A stretch of 64,000 nt of DNA from Chitinophagales bacterium (GTDB taxonomy: Bacteria; Bacteroidota; Bacteroidia; Chitinophagales; UBA10324). Below the pieces are notes generated by a model. It was not told the origin of the DNA, did no database searches, and saw nothing but the letters and a program-made list of their open reading frames with translations. How positions within the stretch are numbered: the first letter of the stretch is position 1; every line of letters starts with the position of its first letter. Where the stretch lies: assembly GCA_025056305.1 (NCBI GenBank), contig JANWWJ010000018.1, positions 1 to 64,000 of the forward strand, in the 5' to 3' direction. Below are positions 1 to 9,010 of this stretch, piece by piece. The position numbers and the translations under genes are program-made.

Positions 1-12
1 AAGGAATTGGCG

Positions 13-94
13 CCTCCCCTTTCAGGGGGGTGAGGAAAAAAAACGACCAAGAGGGGGTAAAAAAGGATTTGAGGGGGAAAAAGCTAGAACAAGG
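13..94. repeat. G-run-rich left-edge tract with a CCCC-TTTCA-GGGG hairpin
   Basis: This non-coding stretch holds a short inverted repeat (CCCC, spacer TTTCA, GGGG, near 16-28) and then runs of five to six G separated by A-rich spacers, with AGAGGGGGTAAAAAAGG echoed by TGAGGGGGAAAAAG. No reading frame is convincing. Similar C-rich/G-rich palindromes occur between genes in other Bacteroidota, so it may be a REP-like element, but one copy is not proof. Confidence 0.25.
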
Positions 95-111
95 GCCGTT
101 CCCCGAAAACA

Positions 112-141
112 GCAAAGGCGACCCTTTCGGATCGCCTTTGC
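112..141 (-). terminator. Hairpin terminator after the SprB-repeat gene
   Basis: A perfect 10-bp inverted repeat (GCAAAGGCGA at 112-121 and TCGCCTTTGC at 132-141) encloses a 10-nt loop. It lies 21 nt beyond the stop codon of the minus-strand gene ending at 163. On the minus strand it is followed by TGTTTTC, a weak U tract, which fits an intrinsic terminator for that gene. Confidence 0.6.
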
Positions 142-162
142 CTTGATCTGTTATCTAACCGC

Positions 163-3100
163 TTAGCGCTGCACCACCAGCTGGCGCGTAACCGTGCTGT
201 TGCCGCTCACCAGCTTCACCACATACGTGCCGCTGGCCAATCCGGCAGGCAGGGTTAGCGTCGTTTGTAGCAGGCCGCCTTCGCTGTTCACCACCGTGCG
301 CACCACTTCCTGACCCGGCAATGTGCTCACCGTAATCGTTGCCGGCCCATCGCCGCTCACTTGCGCGCTCACCATCACTTGTCCGCCCTGGGTCGGATTC
401 GGATACAGCGACAGGCTCACCGCGCGCAGGTCCTCCAGCCGGCATGAAGTGGTAATCACCTCCGGCGCCGATTCCGTCGAGCAGCCGAAAGAGTTGGTCA
501 CCACCACCGTGTAGCTGCCCGTAGAGGTAACCGTAATCTTGCGCTGCGTTACGCCCGGCATCAGCACGCCGTCCTTGTACCACTGATACGTGTAGGGCGA
601 AGCAGCACCGCCATTGCCCCGCAACTGAATCGAACCTCCGGCCACGCACAGGTCGGTAGTGCCCGACAGATTGATCACCGATGCCGGCGGGCTCGGGTTG
701 CGGTTGATGTTTACTGAATTCGACGTGGCCGTGCAGCTTCCGTTGCTGACCACCACATAGAAGGTACCCTTCTTCGTAGTCGTGTAGGTCGGATCGGTTG
801 CCCCGGCCTGCGCATTGGCGCCTCGGTACCACTGATAGGTGTACGGACCCGAACCGGAAACCGACGAGCTCAGCAATACCGGAACACCATGGCATACCGT
901 CATGGATCCCGACGGACTCACCGAAACCGTCACATCGTTTTCATCCACGCTGCCGCTGCAGTTATCATCCACTCCGTTGGAGCACACTTCGGCAGCTCCG
1001 GGGTTGATGGCCGCATTGCCATCATTGCAATCGGTGTTATCGGCCACATAGCCACTGGGAGCTACGCAGGCCATCGTGCTTGTGGAAGCATCGCCATAGC
1101 CATCGGCATCGGCATCGGCATACCAATTCGTTGCCGTAGCCAGGTTAATCAAAGTCACGCTAAGCTGACTGGTGCACCCATTTGCGTCTGTAACCGTTAA
1201 CGTATAAGTGCCGGCAGCCAAACCTGTTCGGTCTTCTGTGGTGGCACCGTCATTCCACAAATAATTATAGGGCGGCGTTCCGCCACTAACCGTCACATCA
1301 ATACTACCGTCATTGGCTAAATCACAGCTCACATCACTGTGCGTCTCACTCAGGCTAAGCGCCGCCGGCTCATTGACGGTGGCACTTGCCGAAGCACTGC
1401 AGCCGTTTGCATCGTAAACAGTAACGGTGTAGGTGCCGGCCGCAAGGCCGCTTAAATCTTGCGTGGTGGCACCGTTCGACCAAACGTAAACATAGCCTTC
1501 ATCTGCTGTAATGAATGCTACCGTAAGGTCGTCAATGGCCAAACCGTGGTCATTTCCGATATCATTGATGTCGGTCCAACGTAACCATATAGTTTGACCT
1601 ACCGGAATGTTTACATTAAAGCTGTGCGAAAGAATGCTGTAATTCCCGAAAGCATTTCCGTCCAGAGCCGAAGCCGCTGCGTTGTTCACCAGACTGACGA
1701 AATCCAAAGCATTCTCATCGGTCCATGTACCGCTGATTAGGTCTGTTGCATTGAGCTGCCAACTGAACTCGAGCGTATGCGCACTGGTGTTTCCTCCGCA
1801 GCGCCATTGCTCACCCCGATAACTTACCTGAATTCCTTTTACCGGTACCCCATAGGTATTGGTCAACGCAACTCCGTAATGAATTGTACCGGTGGAGCCG
1901 CTGGCTATCGAGCCCAGGGCACGTTCGCTCGAAGTGCCGGTGCCGAAACTGTATAGCGCACCCGTATTCGAGGTGCCATCACCCGCATTGATGGTTACGC
2001 GATTGCTGTACCATCCCGGCAACGTACTGTTGTCTGCCCATGGATGGCCCGTGCCGCTCGTAACCAGACTGTTGAAGTTTTCACTTACAGACGGAAGGGG
2101 CGAAGGAGTGCCTCCCGACACCATGAGGTCTATGGAACCATCATTGCCTCCATTGCAGTTCACATCATCGACTACGAATGTCAGATTGAACGCAGCAGGC
2201 TCACCCACCAAAACCGGCTTTGTGGCCGTGCACCCTAAAAAGTCCGTTACCGTCACGATGTAAAGACCTGCACTCAGCCCACTGATATCTTCCGAAGTGG
2301 CCCCGTTGCTCCACAGATAGGTGTAGGGCGGTGTAGCCCCGCTCACGTTCAGGTCGATGCTCCCGTCATTGCCTCCGGGACAGCTCGCATTCGACACGGT
2401 TGTAGTTAAAGAAAAGGCCGCAGGTTGACTGATCGTAACACTGCCCGTGGCCTGGCAACTGGCATTGTCTGTCACGGTAACTGTGTACGTGCCGGCTACC
2501 AGTCCGCTGAGGTCTTCTGTCGTTGCTCCATTGCTCCAGGAATAGGTGTAGGGCGAAACGCCGCCCACGACCGTGAGATTAACACTTCCATTGCTGCCCC
2601 CCGGGCAGGTAACATCGCTCGTGCTGAACGACAGCGAAAATCCTCCGGGCTGATCCACATAAAAACTCTGGCTGGCCGTGCAGCCCACCGCATCCGTAAC
2701 CGTAACGGTGTAGGTGCCCATAGTCAGGCCGGAAATGTCTTCCGTGGTCGCCCCGTTCGACCAACTGTACGAGTAGCTGCCTCCTGCACCGGTAAGCGTT
2801 ACAGTGAGGTCATCTACGGCAAGCCCATGGTCGACTCCCGGGTTATCGATATCGCTCCAACGCAACCACAAGACATCTCCCGGAGCGATGGTCAGGGAAT
2901 ACGTGTGGCTGATGCTGGTGCGGTTGGCGGCCAGGTTGCCGTTCAGCGCGCCGGCCGTCCCACTGTTATGAATACTGGCAAAATCCAGCGCATTCACATC
3001 CGTCCACGTCCCCGACGTAATGGAGGAAGCATTCAGTTGATAGGCAAAATCCAGCAGGTTCACCACCCCACTGGCACCGTTGCGCCATTGCTCTCCGGTG

Positions 3101-4305
3101 TACGAAACCGAAACGGTCGTCAGCGTCGAACCCGTCGTGTTCGTAATAGCTACCCCGTAATGAATCGTTCCTGTACTACCGGACGCCAATGAGCCCAGTG
3201 CCCGTTCCGTCGAACTGGTAGATCCGTAGCTGTACAGCGAGCCGGTCGTTGAGGAGCCGTCGTTGGCGGTTATGGTGGTGCGGTTCGAATACCATTGAGC
3301 AAGCGTTACGTTGTTCGTCCAGGTCGGGCTGCCCGAGGATGGCAGTGAATTGAAATTCTGCGAATACATTTGTGTCGGCGGCGGAAACGTCGTGCCGCCG
3401 CTGACCGTAATGTCAATAGCTCCGCTGCTGGGAGCGCTGCAGCTGGCATTGGTCACTGAACCGCTGATGGTGATCGTCGGAACGGTGTAGCTGTAATTCA
3501 CACCACCGTTGCTGTTCAGGTTGATGGTGCACAGGTCGTAATCCGAACCCATGCCCGACAGGCTCACGGTGCTGGAAAACACATAAAAGTTGACGGTGGT
3601 GCCTCCGGGATAGGCACTAATGGTAGCAGTTCCGCTCGCCCCGCTTACCGATGCTTGCACCGCGGTGGAGGTGATCCATCCGTTAATACTCCAGCGTACA
3701 TAAAACTTTTCTTCCGGCGAGGGAACATTACTTAATGAAAATGTCACCGTTACCGGCGCCCCAGGGCACGGGGTGCTGTGACTGACACTGGTAATGGCTA
3801 CTGGAGGGGCACTGGTTTCCATGATGCAGGCTTTGGTGTTTACATACCCCTGATCCCACCAGTTTACCGTATAGTATTTTCCGTTGCTGAACGTGCAGAA
3901 GTTGTCCGAAACAAAGGGCCCGATAAACACATTGTTGGGAATGTTCAGCGTCCACGAGGTAACGCCTCCCCATTTGTTTAACCACGGATTGAATAAAGGA
4001 CCTGAAGTAAACAGAAATCCGTAGGTTCCTCCCACTATGTCGCCCCCGCTGGTGTTGGCATGAAACTTCGTCTGCCAGATGCGCTGGCCCAGCAGCAGGG
4101 GATGAACATCCAGCTGCCCTCCCGCCACCTGATTCGGATTGGCAAACTTGACATTGGTTGGCGGGTTGGCCCAGCCGTTGTATGCCCCGGGCATGTTTAG
4201 CCCCTCTGGGTAGTAAATCTGCGCAACCAGCAGCGATGAAGAAAGCACAGAAGTGGCTCCTGCCGTAACAATGACCAACAGCGTTTTGAGTAAGCTTTTC
4301 TTCAT
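163..4305 (-). CDS. Giant T9SS-secreted SprB-repeat protein (1380 aa)
   Basis: This is a cell-surface or secreted protein with no recognisable enzyme domain. A signal peptide covers about residues 1-29. An unassigned N-terminal domain (about 30-165) is followed by five SprB-type repeats marked by SWSNGATTED and GTYTVTVTDxxGC. Repeats 1 and 4 each contain an inserted ~200-residue domain (about 312-502 and 738-932). Then come a MopE-like segment (DADADGYGD, DNTDCNDGN, VDDNCSGSVDEND), two Ig-like modules with YTYQWY, and a T9SS type A sorting domain (LSLYPNPT start, QLVVQR end). SprB repeats are named after the Flavobacterium gliding adhesin, so adhesion is a family-based inference. A hairpin terminator follows the stop. 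No clear TAnnTTTG box was found upstream. Confidence 0.9.
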   Translation of the reverse strand: MKKSLLKTLLVIVTAGATSVLSSSLLVAQIYYPEGLNMPGAYNGWANPPTNVKFANPNQVAGGQLDVHPLLLGQRIWQTKFHANTSGGDIVGGTYGFLFTSGPLFNPWLNKWGGVTSWTLNIPNNVFIGPFVSDNFCTFSNGKYYTVNWWDQGYVNTKACIMETSAPPVAITSVSHSTPCPGAPVTVTFSLSNVPSPEEKFYVRWSINGWITSTAVQASVSGASGTATISAYPGGTTVNFYVFSSTVSLSGMGSDYDLCTINLNSNGGVNYSYTVPTITISGSVTNASCSAPSSGAIDITVSGGTTFPPPTQMYSQNFNSLPSSGSPTWTNNVTLAQWYSNRTTITANDGSSTTGSLYSYGSTSSTERALGSLASGSTGTIHYGVAITNTTGSTLTTVSVSYTGEQWRNGASGVVNLLDFAYQLNASSITSGTWTDVNALDFASIHNSGTAGALNGNLAANRTSISHTYSLTIAPGDVLWLRWSDIDNPGVDHGLAVDDLTVTLTGAGGSYSYSWSNGATTEDISGLTMGTYTVTVTDAVGCTASQSFYVDQPGGFSLSFSTSDVTCPGGSNGSVNLTVVGGVSPYTYSWSNGATTEDLSGLVAGTYTVTVTDNASCQATGSVTISQPAAFSLTTTVSNASCPGGNDGSIDLNVSGATPPYTYLWSNGATSEDISGLSAGLYIVTVTDFLGCTATKPVLVGEPAAFNLTFVVDDVNCNGGNDGSIDLMVSGGTPSPLPSVSENFNSLVTSGTGHPWADNSTLPGWYSNRVTINAGDGTSNTGALYSFGTGTSSERALGSIASGSTGTIHYGVALTNTYGVPVKGIQVSYRGEQWRCGGNTSAHTLEFSWQLNATDLISGTWTDENALDFVSLVNNAAASALDGNAFGNYSILSHSFNVNIPVGQTIWLRWTDINDIGNDHGLAIDDLTVAFITADEGYVYVWSNGATTQDLSGLAAGTYTVTVYDANGCSASASATVNEPAALSLSETHSDVSCDLANDGSIDVTVSGGTPPYNYLWNDGATTEDRTGLAAGTYTLTVTDANGCTSQLSVTLINLATATNWYADADADGYGDASTSTMACVAPSGYVADNTDCNDGNAAINPGAAEVCSNGVDDNCSGSVDENDVTVSVSPSGSMTVCHGVPVLLSSSVSGSGPYTYQWYRGANAQAGATDPTYTTTKKGTFYVVVSNGSCTATSNSVNINRNPSPPASVINLSGTTDLCVAGGSIQLRGNGGAASPYTYQWYKDGVLMPGVTQRKITVTSTGSYTVVVTNSFGCSTESAPEVITTSCRLEDLRAVSLSLYPNPTQGGQVMVSAQVSGDGPATITVSTLPGQEVVRTVVNSEGGLLQTTLTLPAGLASGTYVVKLVSGNSTVTRQLVVQR

Positions 4306-4491
4306 AGCAGTGAAATTTTTAGTGAGAAAACAGGCTTTGCCTTGACAAAACTCCTAATGTAGCACTAAACATACAAGTAACATAGTGTTACCAGCATGTT
4401 ATTTTTTTTCACAACGGCATGTAAACCGATTTGGCTAAAGCTTAAGCTTCATGGCCTTGGGCAAGCCCTAAAAGGCCGGCAACGGCAAACC

Positions 4492-5190
4492 TTACTTTCC
4501 GAAAAGCTTCTGGATCACCTCATTGGCAGTGGCCTCGGGATTTTGGCGGATTTTCTTTTCTTCCAAACTTAATTGATAAAAAAAGCCATCTAAGGCTTTC
4601 GTCACTACATGATCGGTTAAATTCGGATTTACTTTTTTGACTCCGGGAATCTTATTGTACCGACTAAACACATCCTTCCAATATTTAGTAGCGTGCGACT
4701 TTTTTAATGCCTGATCCACAATGGGCGTGTAGCGTGCCTTCAATTGGGCATAGGTCGCTTTCTTGAAAAACTGTGTAGCCGCATCCGAGCCACCCAACAC
4801 TATGCTTTGCACATCCTGCAACGTCATCTTTTTGATGGCTTCCGTAAATACCGGCAAAGCCTGTGCGGCAGCTTGTTCGGCAGCTCGATTCATGCTTAAG
4901 ATTGCATCGTCCACCAGCTTACTGAAACCCAATTGTCGCAACGTCTGTTCGACTTCCTTGGCTTCCGCAGGCATTAAAATCTTGATGGCTTGGTTCTTTA
5001 AGTAACCATCGGGAGCCGATAACTTTTTTACAGCTTCCCTGCTTGCAAACTCCAACACTTGCTTCAGCGCCTGTGCAGGCTCGTCTCTTTCAACATCAGG
5101 CACCGAGGGGGCAGATGATGTTACCGCATCGGAACAATACAGGCAAAACAAAACGACCAGCCCGTAAAGCGTTACTCTTTGTGTCTGCAT
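4492..5190 (-). CDS. DUF4197 family protein, exported
   Basis: The 232-residue protein starts with MQTQRVTLYGLVVLFCLYC, a signal or lipoprotein leader, followed by an alpha-helical DUF4197 body (LKQVLEFASREAV, QDVQSIVLGGSDAAT, ALDGFFYQLSLEEKKIRQNP near the end). The function of DUF4197 is unknown. The frame stays open upstream to 5457, but that would overlap divergent cinA, and the leader makes ATG 5190 the sensible start. A -7-like box, TAAATTTT on the minus strand at 5197-5204 (one mismatch), sits six nt before this ATG. Confidence 0.8.
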   Translation of the reverse strand: MQTQRVTLYGLVVLFCLYCSDAVTSSAPSVPDVERDEPAQALKQVLEFASREAVKKLSAPDGYLKNQAIKILMPAEAKEVEQTLRQLGFSKLVDDAILSMNRAAEQAAAQALPVFTEAIKKMTLQDVQSIVLGGSDAATQFFKKATYAQLKARYTPIVDQALKKSHATKYWKDVFSRYNKIPGVKKVNPNLTDHVVTKALDGFFYQLSLEEKKIRQNPEATANEVIQKLFGK

Positions 5191-5249
5191 GCAATGAAAA
5201 TTTATGCTAAGAAAATAAAATAGGTCGTTCGGAGGCTTTCCTATTCTCA

Positions 5250-5257
5250 TACTTTTG
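5250..5257 (+). promoter_or_regulatory. -7 box TACTTTTG for cinA
   Basis: This is an exact match to the Bacteroidota -7 consensus TAnnTTTG. It ends six nt before ATG 5264, so the transcript is nearly or fully leaderless. It also covers the alternative TTG start at 5255, which argues against that start. Confidence 0.65.
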
Positions 5258-5263
5258 AACCGC

Positions 5264-6523
5264 ATGATCCAGCGTGCAGTTATCATTACGGTTGGCAATG
5301 AGTTGTTGCGGGGGCAAACCATCGACACAAACAGTGCTTTTTTAGCCCAGCAGTTGGCTGCCGTAGGCCTTGAAGTAAAACTCAAACTTTCGATTGGCGA
5401 TTGTGAAGACGACATCATCAGCGCTCTGGAAACGGCCGAGCAAAACGGTTCGGTCATTGTGCTTAGCGGGGGATTAGGCCCAACCTCCGATGACCGTACT
5501 AAATCGGCCTTGGCCCGCCGCTACGACCGCCCCTTGGTCTTTCATGAGTCGGTCATGCAGGCCGTAGATGCTCACTTCCGCAGACTGGGCCGGCACATGC
5601 CTGAAATAAACCGCAACCAGGCGTTATTGCCCCAGGGCAGCTTGCTCTTGCCTAATGCCCATGGAACCGCTTGGGGCATTTGGATCGAACACGACGGCAA
5701 AGACATCATCGCACTGCCCGGCGTGCCTTTCGAGCTAAAGCCAATGGTCGTTGAGCACCTGATGCCACGATTAAGGCAGAAACTGCAGTTGCCTCCACTT
5801 TTGTATCGTACCCTTCACGTTTATGGCATCGGCGAATCGGCTTTGGCCGAGCGCATTGCCGACATCGAGCACCAGCTTCCCCCACAGCTTTCACTGGCCT
5901 ATTTACCCCATTACTCTGTAGTTCGCTTACGCCTAAATGCCTCCGGCGCCGATCAACAAACCTTGCAGGCCTTATTGGCCGAAGCCGAACAGAAGCTCCT
6001 GCAACGGCTCGGCAATGCCGTTTTCGGCTTTGACGACACTTCTTTGGAAGCAGAATTAGGTAATATGCTGCGGGCCGCAGGTAAATCCGTAGCTACGGCA
6101 GAAAGCTGCACCGGTGGTGCAGTGGCCGCCCGTATTGTAGAAATACCCGGAGCCTCCGATTATTTTATCGGTGGAGTAGTTACCTATTCCAATGAACTCA
6201 AACAACAACTGCTGAACGTCTCGGCTGCAACCTTGCAGCAACACGGCGCCGTTTCAGAGCCTACCGTATTGGAAATGCTTCGTGGCTTGTTTCAACTGTT
6301 TCCCACCGACTACGGCGCTGCTATTTCCGGCATTGCCGGCCCCGATGGTGGCTCCCCGCAAAAACCGGTAGGCACAGTCTGGATTGCCGTCGGCAACCGC
6401 CACCACCATCAGGCACACCGATTCCTGTTTCGCGGGAACCGTACCGACATCATCACCTATGCTGCTCTAAATACCCTGGGTTTACTCCTTCAGTGCGTGC
6501 GTGCCGACCAGCAGCATCCTTAA
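5264..6523 (+). CDS. cinA: CinA: competence/damage-inducible protein with NMN deamidase domain
   Basis: CinA family protein of 419 residues. The N-terminal half is a MoCF-biosynthesis-like fold (VITxGNELLxG-type start, GGLGPTSDD near residues 69-77). The C-terminal PncC domain carries AESCTGG near residue 280 and GIAGPDGGSP, as in nicotinamide-nucleotide amidohydrolases that recycle NMN for NAD. Length matches full-size CinA. ATG 5264 is preferred over TTG 5255 because the -7 box covers the TTG. The downstream E2 gene has its own promoter, so the two are probably separate units. Confidence 0.95.
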   Translation: MIQRAVIITVGNELLRGQTIDTNSAFLAQQLAAVGLEVKLKLSIGDCEDDIISALETAEQNGSVIVLSGGLGPTSDDRTKSALARRYDRPLVFHESVMQAVDAHFRRLGRHMPEINRNQALLPQGSLLLPNAHGTAWGIWIEHDGKDIIALPGVPFELKPMVVEHLMPRLRQKLQLPPLLYRTLHVYGIGESALAERIADIEHQLPPQLSLAYLPHYSVVRLRLNASGADQQTLQALLAEAEQKLLQRLGNAVFGFDDTSLEAELGNMLRAAGKSVATAESCTGGAVAARIVEIPGASDYFIGGVVTYSNELKQQLLNVSAATLQQHGAVSEPTVLEMLRGLFQLFPTDYGAAISGIAGPDGGSPQKPVGTVWIAVGNRHHHQAHRFLFRGNRTDIITYAALNTLGLLLQCVRADQQHP

Positions 6524-6546
6524 GCTTTCGAATGCAAGGCAGCAGT

Positions 6547-6554
6547 TACTTTTG
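6547..6554 (+). promoter_or_regulatory. -7 box TACTTTTG for the E2 gene
   Basis: Exact TAnnTTTG match ending 17 nt before ATG 6572, in the 48-nt gap after cinA. Confidence 0.65.
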
Positions 6555-6571
6555 AGCCACAATACCTGCCG

Positions 6572-7882
6572 ATGGCCGAAGTAGAACTGATCATGCCCAA
6601 AATGGGCGAAAGCATCATGGAAGCCACCATCCTCAAATGGCTCAAGAAAGAAGGGGATCCCGTCAGGGTCGATGAACCGGTGGTGGAAATTGCTACCGAC
6701 AAGGTGGACAGTGAAGTGCCCTCGCCCTATGCCGGCGTCATTACAAAAATTCTGTACAAAGTCAACGACGTCGTGCCCGTGGGTAAACCCATTGCCATCA
6801 TAGCCACCACAGAGGAAAAAGAAGTTGCCCCTACGGTTGAAGTTCCTTTCGTTCCCCAAGCCACACCGGAACCGAAATCGGAAATAAAGCCGGCAACGGT
6901 GTCCGCACCGCCAGCAGGCAATGGCGGCCGCTTCTATTCGCCCCTCGTGCTGAACATCGCGCGCAGCGAAGGCATTTCCATGGCTGAGCTGGAGCATATT
7001 CCCGGAACCGGCGAAGGCGGCAGGGTTACCAAAAAGGATATTCTCAATTATATTAAAAATAAAAATGCATCTGCGCCTCAGGAGGCTCCTGCCGTGTCGG
7101 CAGCTCCGGTCGTTCGGGAAGAGCCCACCTTGCTCCCACCAGCTCCGGAGCAAAGCACAGGAGAGCCTTCGGAGCAGGTGGAAATTATCGAAATGGATCG
7201 CGTGCGTCGGCTCATTGCCGAGCACATGGTCCACAGCAAACGCACCGCCCCGCACGTAACCAGTTTCGTAGAAGCCGATGTCACCAACTTGGTGTTGTGG
7301 AGAGAAAAAGTAAAAGAGGCATTTGAAACTCGGGAAGGGGAAAAACTCACCTTTACCCCCCTGTTCATCGAAGCCATCGTCAAGGCCATTAAGGATTTTC
7401 CGCTCATCAACGCTTCGGTAGACGGCACGCGCATCATCCGCAAAAAAGAAATTAATATCGGCATGGCGACGGCCCTACCCAACGGCAACTTGATTGTGCC
7501 CGTCATCAAACATGCCGACCAGCTCAACCTCGTCGGTCTGACCCGTGAGGTGAATGATCTGGCACGTCGGGCACGCGCCCAACAGCTCAAACCCCACGAA
7601 ATCGAAGGCGGTACCTTTACCCTGACCAATGTGGGCATCTTCGGCAACCTCATGGGCACCCCAATCATCAACCAACCGCAGGTCGCCATCCTGGCTACCG
7701 GAGCTATCCGCAAACGGCCGGCCGTGCTCGAAACGCCTCAGGGGGATGTGATCGCCATCCGCCACATGATGTTTCTGTCGTTGAGCTACGACCACCGCAT
7801 CATCGACGGCGCTCTGGGCGGATCCTTCTTGCGGCGCGTGGCCGACTACCTCGAAAACTTCGACGTGAACAGAACTATCTAA
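6572..7882 (+). CDS. 2-oxoacid dehydrogenase E2 (dihydrolipoamide acyltransferase)
   Basis: This is the core acyltransferase of a pyruvate, 2-oxoglutarate or branched-chain dehydrogenase complex, 436 residues. A lipoyl domain occupies about 1-77 with the lipoylated lysine K44 in ATDKVDSEV. An Ala/Pro-rich linker follows, then an E1/E3-binding domain (about 124-162, SPLVLNIARSEGI, GTGEGGRVTKKDIL), a second linker and the catalytic domain with DHRIIDG (H408, D412). There is a single lipoyl domain. No E1 or E3 gene is adjacent, so the substrate is undecided; the short GESIMEATI lipoyl motif resembles branched-chain or 2-oxoglutarate type E2s. Confidence 0.93.
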   Translation: MAEVELIMPKMGESIMEATILKWLKKEGDPVRVDEPVVEIATDKVDSEVPSPYAGVITKILYKVNDVVPVGKPIAIIATTEEKEVAPTVEVPFVPQATPEPKSEIKPATVSAPPAGNGGRFYSPLVLNIARSEGISMAELEHIPGTGEGGRVTKKDILNYIKNKNASAPQEAPAVSAAPVVREEPTLLPPAPEQSTGEPSEQVEIIEMDRVRRLIAEHMVHSKRTAPHVTSFVEADVTNLVLWREKVKEAFETREGEKLTFTPLFIEAIVKAIKDFPLINASVDGTRIIRKKEINIGMATALPNGNLIVPVIKHADQLNLVGLTREVNDLARRARAQQLKPHEIEGGTFTLTNVGIFGNLMGTPIINQPQVAILATGAIRKRPAVLETPQGDVIAIRHMMFLSLSYDHRIIDGALGGSFLRRVADYLENFDVNRTI

Positions 7883-7883
7883 T

Positions 7884-7907
7884 TTCTGCTGATTACAGAA
7901 TTTTTCA
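7884..7907 (+). terminator. Weak hairpin with T-tract after the E2 gene
   Basis: TTCTG (7884-7888) and CAGAA (7896-7900) can pair around a 7-nt loop and are followed by TTTTT. The stem is only five base pairs, so this is a weak intrinsic terminator candidate. Confidence 0.3.
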
Positions 7908-7931
7908 TAAATAAAAAAACAATAAAAGCAC

Positions 7932-8360
7932 ATGAATGCTTATTATATCTTCAACGAAGCCCACTCCGGTTGGCGATGGATCGTCTTGGCTCTGGGTGCT
8001 GTTGTGCTGATCCAGCATTTGCTGGGCTGGATCAATGGAAACCATTTTCGAAAAATGGAAAACCGAATGAGCCTGTGGTTTCTGATCGCCACCGATATTC
8101 AGTTGGTGCTCGGCTTGATTTTGTATGTGGTGCTGTCGCCATTCACGCGGCCCCTGTTTGCCGGCGAGGATTTCATGAGCGATGACCTGAAGCGCTTTTA
8201 TACCATAGAACACCCCATCTTGATGCTGGCCGCCATCGCATTGGTGCACATAGGCCGGGCACGCCAGAAAAGTCATGAAGCTTCCCATGCCAAATTCCGC
8301 ATCGGCACCATCTTCTATGGCCTTGCCCTGGTGGTGATGTTAGTCGGCATTCGCTGGTAA
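7932..8360 (+). CDS. Small four-helix membrane protein, 'HSGWRW' family
   Basis: A 142-residue integral membrane protein with about four hydrophobic helices (around 15-30, 50-70, 92-107 and 122-140). It begins MNAYYIFNEAHSGWRW; the HSGxRW motif and conserved-looking histidines (EHPILM, LVHIGRAR) resemble a small Bacteroidota family sometimes annotated as cytochrome b-like. Haem binding is only a family-based guess. The gene lies 49 nt after the E2 gene and ends one nt before the convergent Nudix gene. No exact -7 box is visible, so it may be read through from E2. Confidence 0.75.
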   Translation: MNAYYIFNEAHSGWRWIVLALGAVVLIQHLLGWINGNHFRKMENRMSLWFLIATDIQLVLGLILYVVLSPFTRPLFAGEDFMSDDLKRFYTIEHPILMLAAIALVHIGRARQKSHEASHAKFRIGTIFYGLALVVMLVGIRW

Positions 8361-8361
8361 G

Positions 8362-8967
8362 CTACACGTGCTGCCACACCCAGCGAAGCAGCGGATAACT
8401 GCCGTGGAGCCGTTCGGTTACTTCGTCGCGGTTGTACCACCCAACATCAGAAATTCCTTCTTGCATTTGTGGCACCAGCTCATCCTGGTTGGCTCGCATC
8501 AAATACCACCAGGTTTTTTTCAGCGACCAATTAGAATTCTCATAATAAATGTGTGCGGTGTGAGATTGTTCTGGATGGCGCAATGTTATCCGGCGAATCA
8601 CCGCTACGTGCCGCAAGCCGGTTTCTTCCCTGACTTCCCGTAGGGCCGCCTGCCGGCGGCTTTCTCCGGCATCGATCTTTCCTTTGGGAAAGTCCCATCG
8701 TCCTTTACGAAAAATGAGTAAAATCTTGCCTTTGTCATTTTGTACCACACCTCCGGCGGCTCGAACCAGAGTAAATTGTTTTAAAAACTTTCGAATCAGA
8801 TGCTTCGTGCCGTAAACCAGCACTTTTTTTTCGGGCGCCAACAGCTGGGGTAGGGAAGTGATTTGAAGTGTTTGGACCGATATGCTGGCATCAAAACCGG
8901 TTAAAGTTTTTTCATTGGGCTTTTCGGTCAGCCATAATTCTGCCTGGCCAAAAAAGAGGCGTAGCAT
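8362..8967 (-). CDS. Nudix hydrolase (MutT family)
   Basis: A 201-residue protein with a complete Nudix box, GKIDAGESRRQAALREVREE followed by TG (the GX5EX7REUXEEXGU pattern), which binds the metal and cleaves nucleoside-diphosphate-linked substrates. About 70 N-terminal residues precede the Nudix fold and are unassigned. The reading frame opens at a GTG at 8985, but a one-mismatch -7 box (CATCTTTG on the minus strand, 8973-8980) overlaps that region, so ATG 8967 (MLRLFFGQAELWL) with a five-nt leader is chosen. It is divergent from pyrE. Confidence 0.88.
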   Translation of the reverse strand: MLRLFFGQAELWLTEKPNEKTLTGFDASISVQTLQITSLPQLLAPEKKVLVYGTKHLIRKFLKQFTLVRAAGGVVQNDKGKILLIFRKGRWDFPKGKIDAGESRRQAALREVREETGLRHVAVIRRITLRHPEQSHTAHIYYENSNWSLKKTWWYLMRANQDELVPQMQEGISDVGWYNRDEVTERLHGSYPLLRWVWQHV

Positions 8968-8995
8968 TTGTGCAAAGATGGGCACAACAGGCCGC

Positions 8996-9003
8996 TATCT
9001 TTG
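8996..9003 (+). promoter_or_regulatory. -7 box TATCTTTG for pyrE
   Basis: Exact TAnnTTTG match ending seven nt before ATG 9011. It faces the Nudix promoter box across only 15 nt. Confidence 0.65.
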
Positions 9004-9010
9004 ACCAATC

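Noticed and set aside
1081-1125. CATCGG short tandem repeat, considered as a contingency locus
   Set aside because: It encodes DADADGYGD, a calcium-type motif; the repeat is too short and is six bases, so slippage would not shift the frame.
2425-3192. Long open frame on the plus strand opposite the SprB-repeat gene, and several others nearby
   Set aside because: It is a shadow of the repetitive gene on the minus strand; no start signal, promoter box or family motif supports it.
1200-3400. Regularly spaced DNA repeats that might suggest a CRISPR array
   Set aside because: The repeats are long, imperfect and in frame; they encode the SprB modules of one protein.
7078-7713. A 211-codon frame antisense to the E2 gene
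   Set aside because: The plus-strand E2 has complete lipoyl, binding and catalytic motifs; the antisense frame has none.
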